Origin: Amyloporia xantha
Lineage: Eukaryota; Basidiomycota; Agaricomycetes; Polyporales; Adustoporiaceae
Reading direction: 5' to 3'
NCBI GenBank assembly: GCA_036971615.1
Contig: JAYKKR010000004.1
Span: 372,001 to 436,000 of the forward strand
DNA length: 64,000 nt
Shown here: in pieces, positions 31,274 to 42,189 of the stretch
Layout of the letters: each line of letters opens with the position of its first letter
How positions within the stretch are numbered: the stretch's first letter is position 1
The notes under the pieces: generated by a model
Seen by the model: the letters and a program-made list of their open reading frames with translations, nothing else
Told to the model about the DNA's origin: nothing
Databases searched by the model: none
Position numbers and translations under genes: made by a program

Positions 31274-32042
31274 CTGACAGACCGTGCTTCTCGGCTTACT
31301 CACGAAGCAAATGCACTACTGGGGGCTAGAGCCGCTGCTGCGCTGCAGCAGTGCATTAGCGCTAATAAGGGTTTTCATAGATTGGCGTGGAATACGCCCC
31401 GTAAGGTGATGGCCTGGGATAATAGTCTGCGCGGTCACCCAGCGGTGCCGTCTAGTGTGGATGACATGGATATAATGAATATGTCATGTCTGAGATCGTA
31501 TAAAATCAGAAAGACAGATTTCGAGCCGGACACGAAGTTGTAAAGCGTGTGCTCCATTTCCAACATCATCTCCGAGTATGGCGTGAGATCATCAAAAGAA
31601 TGAGAAGTGCTGCGGGCTCATGTACAGCCTTTCATTATTGGGTTAGCCTTGTGGGATATCCTCATACTACTCCACTATGGCAATAATGTCGAGTACAACG
31701 GTGAAAACAATCCATGAAAGCGACCAATCTAACTTAGAAAAATTGGCTGCACAAAGACCAGGAGTAGAATCGATGATAAAGAGCTGCAAGCATCCGTTGT
31801 TAGTCACAAGTTGTTCAAATTAATCGCCTGCGAAATAGACTCAAGTAGGCTCGGATAAAGTCAGTATCTATTGCCCATAAGGGCCGGTGTCCGTTACAGC
31901 GTTAGGAAAGCATAGTGGAAATCCGAATGCCCAAGAGTCCCTGGTCCCCACCCCTCTGCCGCCATACGTATGGGTATCATGTTATCCGACATGCGTGGAT
32001 TCGAGTCCTAAACCCCGCCTTGGTTTTGCATTCTCGGCGCCC
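31274..32042. other. Spacer T1-T2
   Basis: No gene. Upstream of T1 and downstream of T2; both halves have counterparts elsewhere in the array (31320-31560 resembles 33260-33490; 31820-32042 resembles 29880-30102). Confidence 0.6.
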
Positions 32043-33171
32043 TCATTCACCCATAGCCCACTTCCCGGTCCTAAACATGGTCCGCAAGTTCACGCTCAGC
32101 ATCAACACACTGTATATAAATTCAGGCGCAATGTGGAAAACATAAAACGTGGCCTTTGAAGATGGACTGTTGAGGGAACCCGGAGCGGTGGATTCCAAAG
32201 CTACAGTGTGATATTGCATGACGACGAGACGATAGACGGCGACGACGGACTAAGGCCACAGGTTAGAGTCGTCGAGAGACTGTTCAAATCAGGAAGCGAA
32301 TACTCACGAGTAGAAATGTGTTGAAGGCAATGAACAAAGCCTGGTTGCGTGGGACAAGGGACCTTGCCTTCCAAGCCCACATTGCTCCGAGATTCACCAA
32401 TTGAAGGAAAACAAGGGGTACGATAGTGGCCGCATATCTACAACTGTCGTCAATAAAAGCATCAAGCTACTTGACGGTGGGGTGGGCGTACCTCAGTGGC
32501 TGCACTAGGTGAGCCTTCGAAGAAGACGTTATCGCCTGGAAGTAAAGGCCACCTGCAGTCGCCGCTAGGCCCAAAGCCGCGTAGTATTGTATGATAACAA
32601 GCTGGCTGGCAGCCCGGACCAATCGAACTCGACTGGATATTTGCAACTCTCGTTCCTGTATGGAAGCTGAGGATGACGCAGGGGTCTGCGACTGAGTATT
32701 GACTGCACCACGGCCGGTCAGCGACCGTTCGGACTCGAGGTCGACATCCTCGTCTGCGCCTGAAGCGGTCTTGGCAGCAAGCACGAAGAGGCAACGAACG
32801 AGACCGAGGAGAGCCTGGCCACCCGTGATAAATCCGGTAGCGTACGTCGCCTGCAAGTAGGTGACAATGGCATTGGAAGTGCGCGCGGTCTCACTCTGTG
32901 TCTGCAGAGCTCGTAGAGAGAAGTCTGCTACACTGATCGATGCAAAATAATTAGCACAGCTGCACTGGAGCAGAGGATAGGATCAGACGCACCGTCCAAT
33001 AACGAATAGCGATGGGCTGAGGAGGATCAGGCTACGTGACTTTGGTGATATGACGCGATAGGCAATGACAGGCGTCAGCAAGCCATAAAGTACGGCAAAG
33101 AGAATGGAGGGTGCAAAGTCTAAAGAGAAAGGAGCGCCTCCCACAGGAGAAGGGAAGGTAAATGTAGACAT
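32043..33171 (-). CDS. Seven-TM membrane protein T2 (tandem array)
   Basis: Closest paralogue of T1 with the same four-exon layout. ATG 33171-33169 (MSTFTFPSPVGGAPFSLDF), stop 32045-32043. Segments include FAVLYGLLTPVIAY, ATGFITGGQALLGLVRCLF, LVIIQYYAALGLAATAGG, TIVPLVFLQLVNLGAMWAW and FYVFHIAPEFIYSVLMLS. An in-register TAG at 32250-32252 is the 3' end of the last intron (GCCTTAG before SVVAVYRLVV), not a stop. The gene therefore looks intact. It sits in a roughly 1.94-kb unit repeated in tandem with T1. Confidence 0.85.
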
Positions 33172-33210
33172 GAGTGGTAGAGTGGGATCATGCTCCTACA
33201 TCGTGTACAC

Positions 33211-33219
33211 TTTTATATC
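33211..33219 (-). promoter_or_regulatory. TATA box of T2
   Basis: GATATAAAA read on the minus strand, about 40 nt upstream of the ATG. Confidence 0.6.
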
Positions 33220-35623
33220 TGACAGCGAAGACCATTAGCGCGCCTACTGGCATGCGTATGAAGCAGATGCGCTGCTGGAGCGGCTGCTGCGCTGCAGCAG
33301 CACATTCGCGCTAACAAGCGTTTTCATAGATCTGACATTGACGTGAAATACGTGCTGTAACATGATGGCATGGGATATTGTCTCGCGCAGTAACCCAACG
33401 GTGCCATTAAGTGTGGATACCATGCATATAATAAATATCTCATGTTTGAATCAGAAAGACCGATTGCGAGCCGGACACAAAGTTATGAAGCTTGTACTGT
33501 ATTTTCGACATCATGGTCGACGCTATTCTCGAACATCCAATAAATGACCAAGGCTGCGGTGCATGTTTCTCGGATTGCGGTGTAAGATGATCACAAGGAT
33601 GAGAAGTGCTGCGGGCTCACGCACGGTTCATTCTTGAGTCAGCCTTGCTATGAGATATCCTCATACTCCACTGTGGCAATAATATTGATGTCGAGTACGG
33701 TTGTGAAAGCCATCTATGAATGCGACCTAACCAACTTGAGAAAGTTGGCTACACAAGTACTAGGATTAGAATTGATGATAAAGAGAGCCGCCAGCATTCG
33801 TTGTACATGTTAGTCAACCAATGCCGCCTTGATCAGCTGGCGATACTATTGGTGCCTGAGTTTGATTAAACAAATAATGCCAAAATAGGAAGGTGTGTAT
33901 GTACTGCGGACATTTCTTCGACCACTGGCATTTCAATTTGCTTCCACTGGTACACACTATTGGCGATGGCGATGCGCGACATTGCGGAGACTTCAGCCAA
34001 AAATGCTAGAAAGCATGCCATGGAGTAAACTCCAGGCCCTACTTCCTGGCGAATGATAAGTAGTAGCAACAACTGGCATGTCACTGGCAGGTTGGCCGCT
34101 CCGAATCCGCGCCGCGGCGGGCGCCGAGCCATTCGGCGACTCAGCCGACAGACTGAGGGCTCAGGGAGAGGGAGTATCCATTGTGAGCATGTAGCTTGGA
34201 TGGAATCTGCAACTTCAAAACGGTACAATTGACGAACGCCTTAGCTCCTTACCAACGTGAAACCATCACGATGCCGTACCATCTAAAGATTCAATCTTGT
34301 CGAGACTCGAATTGTCGAATCCCCCGCACGCATTGCACATTTAGCCTGCCAGAATGCTATCTCCGTGCCTTATTATGCCCCTCTGATATGTCAGCATACT
34401 CTGAATGGAACCTCCGATGAATATGCCGGTAAGTACTGCGGCTTCAGTCCATCATAGATATGGCTGCGCTTCACAGCATCTCTGTGCGATTTCGATCTGG
34501 CCATTCAGCATCCGGGACCGAGTAGATCTCCACCGAAGTGCTATCTCACTATGGAAATCACGCGCGGAATAGGTCTATGGATGGTGAAGCCGCTCAGGAC
34601 TCTTACGAGAAATTATCTAATAACACCAGTTACACGCACGAGCTTACAATCCTGTTGAGGTCTCCGCCGAATCTGGACTCCACGTTGCGTGCTCATGATA
34701 ACAAAAGCCCTTAGCCAAAATACGAGTACCCAATTTTGGATTCATTGCCAGTGACAGCAACTAACCCAACTCCAATCAAGGGGTAGACCTGTCCCGGACT
34801 TCCTGGGCATGGTTCAATAATCCCAAATGTGGAGTCTAACGACTCTTTTAATGGAGTAGATAATGAGGCACTTAATCATTTGCAGAGAATCACAGCCGGA
34901 ATTAAACGCAGAACCTTGCGAAAATCTGTGAGGTGGGTCATTACAGCCATCGGTCTGTCCACCTCAACTTCGGAAGTTGACGGACATCACAATAGTCAAT
35001 TGGTGTCCTTAGCATGCTCGACACGCGACTATGTATGCAAAATCATGCAGACGGTAGTTCAAGTTGAATGCATACCGCTCAGGTGCACTCGGATCTATAT
35101 TACCAAGCGGCTAACTCCACGGTCGTGAGACTCGGAGCCTGTGACAGTCTCGCGTCCCACGACACCTTCGAATGTTTACAATAGATCTTCTGCGGCTCGC
35201 TTTCAATTTGCATTCTAAGCCAGCATGTAAGCTACCGCTTCACCCTCACGTTTCAAGGATAGCTACTTCTCCTTTCGAAAAATATCCGAGTGGCAATCAC
35301 CATGTATCACTTGCGACTTGGCACTGACGGTCATAGTTATGGATGTAAAATTAACGGGGAGTACAGGACCTAGCTACTGAATCATGCGTTAGACAGCATA
35401 ATTAGGGTCGCGTCGTATCCAGATGCCTCATGACCGAGTTCGCGCCTTGCTGTCACGGTCTTATCGGAAGTTGATCCAAGCATGGGAGTAAAGACGGATA
35501 AAATGGCATCAACTAAGTAAGACGTCTCTGCCCGCTACAAAGTAAACTAAACGTAAATCACCGACATACACTATATACGATGTCCATGCATCCGGTCATG
35601 CCCAGTCTCCTGCCCGTATGTAC
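33220..35623. other. Intergenic T2-T3, gene-free
   Basis: About 2.4 kb without a recognisable gene. The first 0.6 kb repeats the T1 upstream region. A very GC-rich patch CGCGCCGCGGCGGGCG lies near 34111-34126. Open frames here lack ATG starts or motifs. Confidence 0.5.
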
Positions 35624-36786
35624 CTAGGGACTCTTCACTCGTTCCCCGCGACCAAAGGGCCCAGTTCCGAACATTTGGCGTACGTTCACACTCATGATGA
35701 GGATGATGGCAGTGAGCTCGGGAAGAATATGGAAGATGTAGAACGTCGCTTTAGATCCGTGGCTATTGAGCGAGCATGCAGCCATTGACTCTAGAGCCGT
35801 CGTCTGGCAGCGCATGACGATGAGACGGTAAATGCCGATGATAGACTTGAAATTCAGACAGGAGATATGAGCCCATCGATCAGACCTGATATGGCGGCAA
35901 GCAAATACTCACAAGTAGGGACGACAATCCGGAAATAAATAGCAAAGGCTTGCGTGGAACGTGCGGTTTTGTCTTCAAGGTGTACAGCGCCACTACATTC
36001 GTGCCTTGGAGGAAAACAAATGGAATGACAGTATCCAGGTATCTATGACAAATGTGGTCAACAAAAATGCGAATGCGATCTGGGTATCTATACCTCAGTT
36101 CTTGAACCAGCTTAGCAATTTTAGGAGAGGTTATCGCTCCGAAGTATATGCTTCCCCCGACCGCGGACAAGATCGTCGCAGCAAAGTAGTTGAGGGAGAC
36201 AATAAGACCGACAATCCGAATGATGCGGGCGCGAGGCCACTTCTCGGTTTTTTCGGAAATGACGGACGTCGAAGACGACTGAAATCCAGTCTCCCCTCCA
36301 CCGCCACCTGTCAACGGCTGTACGGCCTCAAGGTCGACCTCACTGATTTTGACGCGGTCCGGGAGCGCAGCGTCCTTTTCAGCCTGGGTAAGAAGGCAAC
36401 GAAGGAGACCGACGAGAGTGTGGCCGACGGTGATGAACCCAGCGCCGTAGGTGGTCTGCATATACGTGACAAGGAATACGGAAGTGCGCTCTTTGTTACT
36501 GCTTGCTTCTAAAGCTCGCAGACTGAAGTCCGCCACACTGTGAGTTTGAGATCATGAGCCTGAATTCGCTGTCAGAGAGTAAGAGTCTGTAAACCTACCG
36601 TTCCAAGCCAAAGATCATGGGCCCAATGAGAAGAGTGGTACGTGTCGTCCGCCCTAGGACGCGATACAGAATGAGTGGGCCGAGTAAACCATAGAGTACC
36701 GCGAAGAGAATAGAAGGAGCAATGTCATTAGAAAAAGGAGCACCACCTATGGGTGAAGGAAAAGTCTCGCCAGCAGGAGCAGACAT
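35624..36786 (-). CDS. Seven-TM membrane protein T3 (tandem array)
   Basis: More diverged member of the array. ATG 36786-36784 (MSAPAGETFPSPIGGAPFS), stop 35626-35624. Introns at homologous places: after FGLER, after QELR, and after SGLSSLL (68 nt, ending TTCAAG before SIIGIYRLIVMRCQT). TM-like segments: SILFAVLYGLLGPLILY, TTLLIGPMIFGLE, GAGFITVGHTLVGLLRCLL, IVSLNYFAATILSAVGGSIY, VIPFVFLQGTNVVALYTL, LLFISGLSSLL, FYIFHILPELTAIILIMSV. The loop between TM3 and TM4 carries an insert with a GGGG tract. The C-terminus is RGERVKSP. No clear TATA box upstream. Confidence 0.83.
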
Positions 36787-38608
36787 AAAGGGAGAAAAAA
36801 GAGGATGTAGATAGACTTACGATGAACTTCTCCAGTGGCTTAAATCTATAGGTGACCGTCCTACTAAGCGCACACATGCCGGAAACGTCGCTCTGAGCAC
36901 CGCTGCGCGCGCAGTGGTGGGGTGCCGTCAAGCGGAAGGGAAGCATTGTATTCGGGTAGTGAAACTATTGCGGTTGATCGATTGATCTGATGCGATGCGA
37001 CAGCAGTGTTGGTCCTTTGCAAGTTGATCACTGCAGGAGGATTGCCATGCAGGAGTCGGCCTTTCTTGCCTAGATTGTAAAATTGTAGCTCACAGACTCC
37101 GTATATCTGGAAGGCGGAACAAGCCTAATCGTCAGACATCTGCATCATCCGTCAACGGCAGGCTGGGAGACCTAGAATGATTTAGATAACCGGAAGCAAT
37201 GGATCGTACCAGCCGATCCTTCGGATGCTCCGCGTTCGCATCAATTTTGTAACGCTCATGTAGGCATTCAAATAACACAGCGTTCACAAAGCTCAAGAGT
37301 GTCATTTCCTATTGAATATACAGCACCGCTAGCGGCAGCGGACACCATAGGCAGTACCTTAAGCGAGAAGCAGCAGCACTGACACTTTCAACATAAGTAA
37401 TCAGTTGATATGGTGGAGGACCGCCATGTCAGGCTCTGTCACGGTGACCGGTTATTTTGGCTGGACATCGGTTCAGAAAAGACGCCCATCCTCGCCCATC
37501 GTGTTTCCATAATAGGAAGGAGCTGCGCGGCACCGCTCTACCCAAGCTCTACCCTCATCATTGCCGACGACGTTGACCATGGAATAATTGTGAACACTGC
37601 ATCGCTGTAGACTGGCTTTATATGGCAGTAGCTCTTTGAGGCACGAAGATCAGATATTCACTAGATGATTCCGAACTGCTCATATGACGTCTCTGGGGAG
37701 CCGCAGCGCAGAGCTTATACCAAGTTTCAACCCGCACCTCGAATTCTTTATGCCGCAGCGACCAATCCTACTTACAGTCGTCCAGTCTAATCCAATATGA
37801 ATACCGGGACTCGTCGATCAAGAACGCAGTTGTTACGTTCACTGCGCAGTGCAGCCGCATCTACCGACATATCGTTCTCACGCCCCGGTCTCACGCGGGG
37901 TACTCTGGTGTATCTATACAGTTGTTGGCGCGCGTGAACACTGATCTGAGATTTGCGAAACGCTAGTTTGACAGATACATGAACTGTGCAGTGTGCGCGA
38001 ACCCGTCGCGCAGCAGGTAACTTGAAGTGCTCTATCGGACCTGCCGCACATGCATATGTGTGAGATTGCTCAATAACACCATAATACTCGAACGCAAACC
38101 CTGTATCTATGATTCGACGAGGGAGTAATGTCCGTACATGTCGCATCCGCCGCCAGCGCTACAACGTCTCTGTACTCCGCACTAACAGTGCCCCAGAACT
38201 GAGAAAACTCCTTGATCGGCGCTACGCTTGTGTTGGTGCCCGTGCTGTTTCATACGATCTTCGGAGTGAACCCTAAAGCGAATTCAATGTCCTCGCCATC
38301 ATGCCTGTCGAAGGGGAGCGCTAGTTGTCGCCTGATATATGAATCAATCTCCACGCTTAACATCCTGAAGCCTGAAATGGATCTCCAGTCTGGAGTGTCT
38401 GCCCTCTCTCTACTCGTCCGGCACACCTCAACGAAACGCGAGGAACTACATCGCAGCCTCAGACCAACCCGACATGTGGGCACTAGTCATGTGCAGGAAT
38501 AAAAATGTGTGTATCAATTTAAGCACTGCTGTTACAAGGTGCTGCAGCTTACTACTGTCCATCTCATCATTACAAATAAATAGAAAACGTAAGTCGTCTC
38601 GCCGTCCC
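36787..38608. other. Intergenic T3-T4, gene-free
   Basis: About 1.8 kb. Minus-strand frames at 37787-38146 and 38250-38483 show no recognisable content. Confidence 0.5.
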
Positions 38609-39751
38609 TCATCCATGGCCCCAGACCCCCGTCTTGTACATTTCCCTCAAGTTGAAACTGAACAGGAGGATTACCGACAAGAGTTCAGGGACGATATGGA
38701 AGACGTAGAACATCACTTTGGCATGGTGGTTGTTCAGTGAGCACGCGGCGGTGGACTCCAGCGCCACTGTCTGACAGCGCATGACGACCATCCGGTAGGT
38801 CGCGGTGACAGACTATATTTCACCAAGCACGTCGTCAAGCTCCCATGGAACGTATGCGAGACAATGAAGTATCACTCACAAGCAAACACGCAATTCCAGA
38901 TATATACAATGCATGGAAGCGTGGAACATGTCGGCTGACGCACATGGCGACAAGCGACGTGACGTTCGTCACCTGCAGGAGGAACAGACCAAAGCCGGTG
39001 GCGATGTATCTGCAAGCTTCAACATCAGGAAGACGATCCCCAGGAGTGACCAGTCTAACAAACACGCACCTAAGCAGCTCGACCTCTCGAGCCTTTTGAG
39101 GGTTCGTAATCGCCGAGTAATAAATGCTCCCCCAAATAAGACTCATGCCGAACGCCGTCCAATACCAGAGGGCTATCGAGATACCGCCAATTTTTATGAA
39201 CCGTATGCGGCGGGTCGCGTCTCCACTGAGTTCACCCTGCCAGTTCGCGCTCGGCGTGTCCCCTTGCTTGAGGAGGAAATCGTTGGCCGGGTCGAAGTCA
39301 GTGTCCGTGGCAATGTAGCCGTTACGCATCGGCAATGCTTCGCCTTTGACTGCATGGACGAGAAGACATTGAAGGAGTATGAGGAGCGTTTGCCCCATGG
39401 ATATGAAGCCAGAGGCATAGGTTGTCTGCATGTAGGTCACGAGGATCCTGTTGACTCGATCGCTCGCACTGCGCGCTTCCAAAGCCCGCAAGACAAAATC
39501 TAACGACCTGCAAACAGATAGATTAGAAGGGCAGTCCTCGAAAGACAGAAGAATTCAGCGTACCTCTCGAGACCAAAGATGACGGACCCAATGAGCATCA
39601 CGCTGCGCGAGGACGACGATAGACCACGCCAAAGAATTAATGGAGCGAGCGCGGCATAGAGTGCTGCAAATAAGACGGAGGGAACGAAGTCAAATGCAAA
39701 GGGAGCACCTCCCACTGGAGAAGGGAAATGATGACCAGCAGGGGCAGACAT
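38609..39751 (-). CDS. Seven-TM membrane protein T4 (tandem array)
   Basis: Array member closest to T5. Start taken at 39751 (MSAPAGHHFPSPVGG) by homology with T3; an in-frame upstream ATG at 39811 would add a Ser-rich stretch but lies only a few bases from the TATA box (39817-39825), so it is probably not in the mRNA. Stop 38611-38609. Four exons; introns after LER, after VELLR and after GIACLL. Segments: VPSVLFAALYAALAPLILW, YASGFISMGQTLLILLQCLL, ALWYWTAFGMSLIWGSIYY, GFGLFLLQVTNVTSLVAMC, ALYISGIACLL, FYVFHIVPELLSVILLFSF; ends KTGVWGHG. Confidence 0.83.
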
Positions 39752-39816
39752 TAGAGAAGAAGACGACGAGGAAGAATATGACGATGAGAGGGAATTCGCG
39801 GACGACTTCATATCGA

Positions 39817-39825
39817 CTTTATATC
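39817..39825 (-). promoter_or_regulatory. TATA box of T4
   Basis: GATATAAAG on the minus strand, about 65 nt before the chosen ATG and about 6 nt before the alternative ATG at 39811; this supports the shorter protein. Confidence 0.55.
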
Positions 39826-40876
39826 ATGTTTAAATAGCCCATAGAGGGAGTGAACCGCCGGTGCCCTTGTTACAGCAATGTGTCTGTGTAGCAGTGATGC
39901 GGCGCCTTGCACAGACAGGTCCTTGATGGACATATTAACATCGCCCGAATCTGCGATCGACGGCGCGTCCAATCACAAGCCTCAGCGACGGCGGCTGCGA
40001 CGAGCTGCGACGCAGCGTGTCAGCGGCATGTTGCTAGTGTTACGTTCTTGATCTGGCTAAGCAGCGCCTAGTCTTGCTCTTTAGCGGCGGGTAGCTAACA
40101 CTGGCAAATCAAACATGCTGCTGCGGCCAACAAGGAGATCGCACTCCTCTTCCGGAACACCATCCTTGTCACATGACATCCTCGGTCTCACACGGTGTGG
40201 GACTGGTGGATACAATGAACATCCGGCAACGTGAACAAAATTCGAGAGATCCGAGGATTTTCGGAGGCTACGACCACAGGCTCAATTCTTCAACCAAATT
40301 GAAGGCCATATGTATGATGTCAACACAAACTGGCGGTAGCGGTTGTCTCCCGTAGGCATACTGTCAATTGTTATACTACGGAGGGAGGGGAGCCCGGAGA
40401 AGAACGTCGGTGAGAAAGCCACGAAGCGCCCATCGATCATCGAAATCTACGTCGAGTCGGTTAGATCGTGCCGACGCCGGAGAACATAGATCTGTCATAG
40501 AATACGAATAGCCTCACTATCCATAAAGAATGTGAGCTCTTTCTGAATTTATTCATGAATTCATCACATCTCCACGTTTTGCTCAAGTTTTGTATCACAT
40601 ATTGACATAAGAAAAAACAAGACAAAAGAATAATTCTTTCCAAGAAAAGTTTCTCGATTTTGCAAGCACTAAAACAGGCTATGCACCCAGTGTGGCTAAT
40701 CATTGGTCCACAACCCGGCCTCGCTAGCTGCGCGCGCACTTCACGATTGTCCAACAGTCGAGCTTCATAATTTACCGTCATACAGAAAAAGCAAGAACAA
40801 CACTGATATAATTATGGGCACTCCGTTTACAAGATGCTGCAGCTTGTTACTATCATGCCTCATCCTTCGTCATCAC
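39826..40876. other. Intergenic T4-T5, gene-free
   Basis: No gene recognised. The final 100 bp (ACAAGATGCTGCAGCTT...) matches the sequence just past the T4 stop, as expected from gene duplication. Confidence 0.5.
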
Positions 40877-41003
40877 AATAAATAGAAAATGAAGGTTGCT
40901 ACGCAGCTTACTACTGTCCGTCTCTTCATTAAAAATAAATAGAAAATGAAGGTTGCTACGCAGCTCACTACTGTCCGTCTCTTCATGAAAAATAAATAGA
41001 AAA
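40877..41003. repeat. 57-bp tandem repeat downstream of T5
   Basis: AATAAATAGAAAA starts at 40877, 40934 and 40991, giving an exact 57-bp period. Each unit also has GGTTGCTACGCAGCT and ACTACTGTCCGTCTCTTCAT. The corresponding place behind T4 has a single unit, so the array expanded at T5. Confidence 0.85.
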
Positions 41004-41024
41004 CGTCAGTCGTCTCGCCGCCCA

Positions 41025-42137
41025 TCATCCGTGGCCCCAAACCCCGGTCTTGTACATCTCCCTTATGTTGAAACTGAACAGGAGGACCACCGATAGAAAT
41101 TCGGGGACGATATGGAAGACATAGAACGTCACTTTTGAAGAGTCGCTGTTCAGTGAGCATGAGGCGGTGGACTCCAGCCGATCAGTCTGGCAGCGCATGA
41201 CGACCAGCCGGTAGATGGCGGTGACAGACTGTATTTCACAACGCAGGTCGTCAAGTCATGCACACAGGGCATTAAAGTCGCACTCACGAGTAGGCACGCC
41301 ATTCCGGATATGAACAATGCCTGAAAGCGCGGGACCCGTCGGCTGACGTACGCGGCGGATAGCGACGTAACGTTCGTCAACTGAAGGAGGAACAGACCGA
41401 GGCCGCAGGCGACGTATCTGCAAAGTTCAACGTCAGGAAGGCCAGCCACTGAAGGAGCGAGTTCAGCAGACACGCACCTAATCTTCTCTACCTCTTGAGC
41501 CTTCTGATGGTTCGTAATCGCAGCGTGATACATGCCGCCCCAAACCACGCTCAAGCCGAACGCGGTCCAATACCAGAGCGCCGTGTAAAGACCCGCAATC
41601 TTTATATACCGTACACGGCGAATCACGTCTCCACCCAGCCAACCGACTCCCGGCGCGCCCTCTTGCTTGGCAAGAGACTGGATGGACGAATTGGATTCGG
41701 CATCGTCGCTGTAGTGGTTGCCAGCTGCCAACGAGTCGCCCTTAGCTGCATGGATGAGAAGACATTGAAGAAGTATGAGGAGCGTCTGTCCAATGGATAT
41801 GAAGCCGGAAGCGTAGGTTGTCTGCATGTAAGCTACGATGATTTTGTTCACGCGATCGCTCGCATTGCGCGCTTCCAGAGTCCGCAAGATGAAGTCGATT
41901 GACCTATCAAATGGCAGACAAATGGATCAGACGAGCGGTCGTTGGAATATAGGGTCTGGCGTACCTCCCGAGACCGAAGATGACGGTCCCGATGAGAGCC
42001 AGGCTACGCGAGGAAGGCGATATGGCGCGGTAGAGAATTAAAGGGGCGATCACGCCATAGAGAACTGCAAAGAAGACTGAAGGAGCGAAGTCGAATGCAA
42101 AGGGGGCTCCCCCCACTGGAGAAGGGAAGGCAGACAT
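41025..42137 (-). CDS. Seven-TM membrane protein T5 (tandem array)
   Basis: Fifth array member. ATG 42137-42135 (MSAFPSPVGGAPFAFDF), stop 41027-41025. Introns after GLGR, after EKIR and after GMACLL (GTGAGT...AATACAG), each in phase. Segments: PSVFFAVLYGVIAPLILY, YASGFISIGQTLLILLQCLL, ALWYWTAFGLSVVWGGMY, GLGLFLLQLTNVTSLSAAY, ALFISGMACLL, FYVFHIVPEFLSVVLLFSF, ending KTGVWGHG as in T4. The exon-2 start SIDFILRTLEARNASDRVN is shared with T4. Function unknown. Confidence 0.85.
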
Positions 42138-42179
42138 ATGAATCAAAACCGATAATACTGACTTCTCAGATAGAGTCGA

Positions 42180-42189
42180 CTTTATATCC
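42180..42189 (-). promoter_or_regulatory. TATA box of T5
   Basis: GGATATAAAGT on the minus strand, about 43 nt upstream of the ATG. Confidence 0.6.

Noticed and set aside
32250..32252. Apparent premature TAG in T2 compared with T1
   Set aside because: The triplet is the 3' end of the last intron (GCCTTAG); T1 has CCCAG at the same place and T3 confirms the intron length. T2 is intact.
37787..38146. 119-codon minus-strand frame between T3 and T4 as a gene
   Set aside because: No motif, no splice context and no similarity to neighbours.
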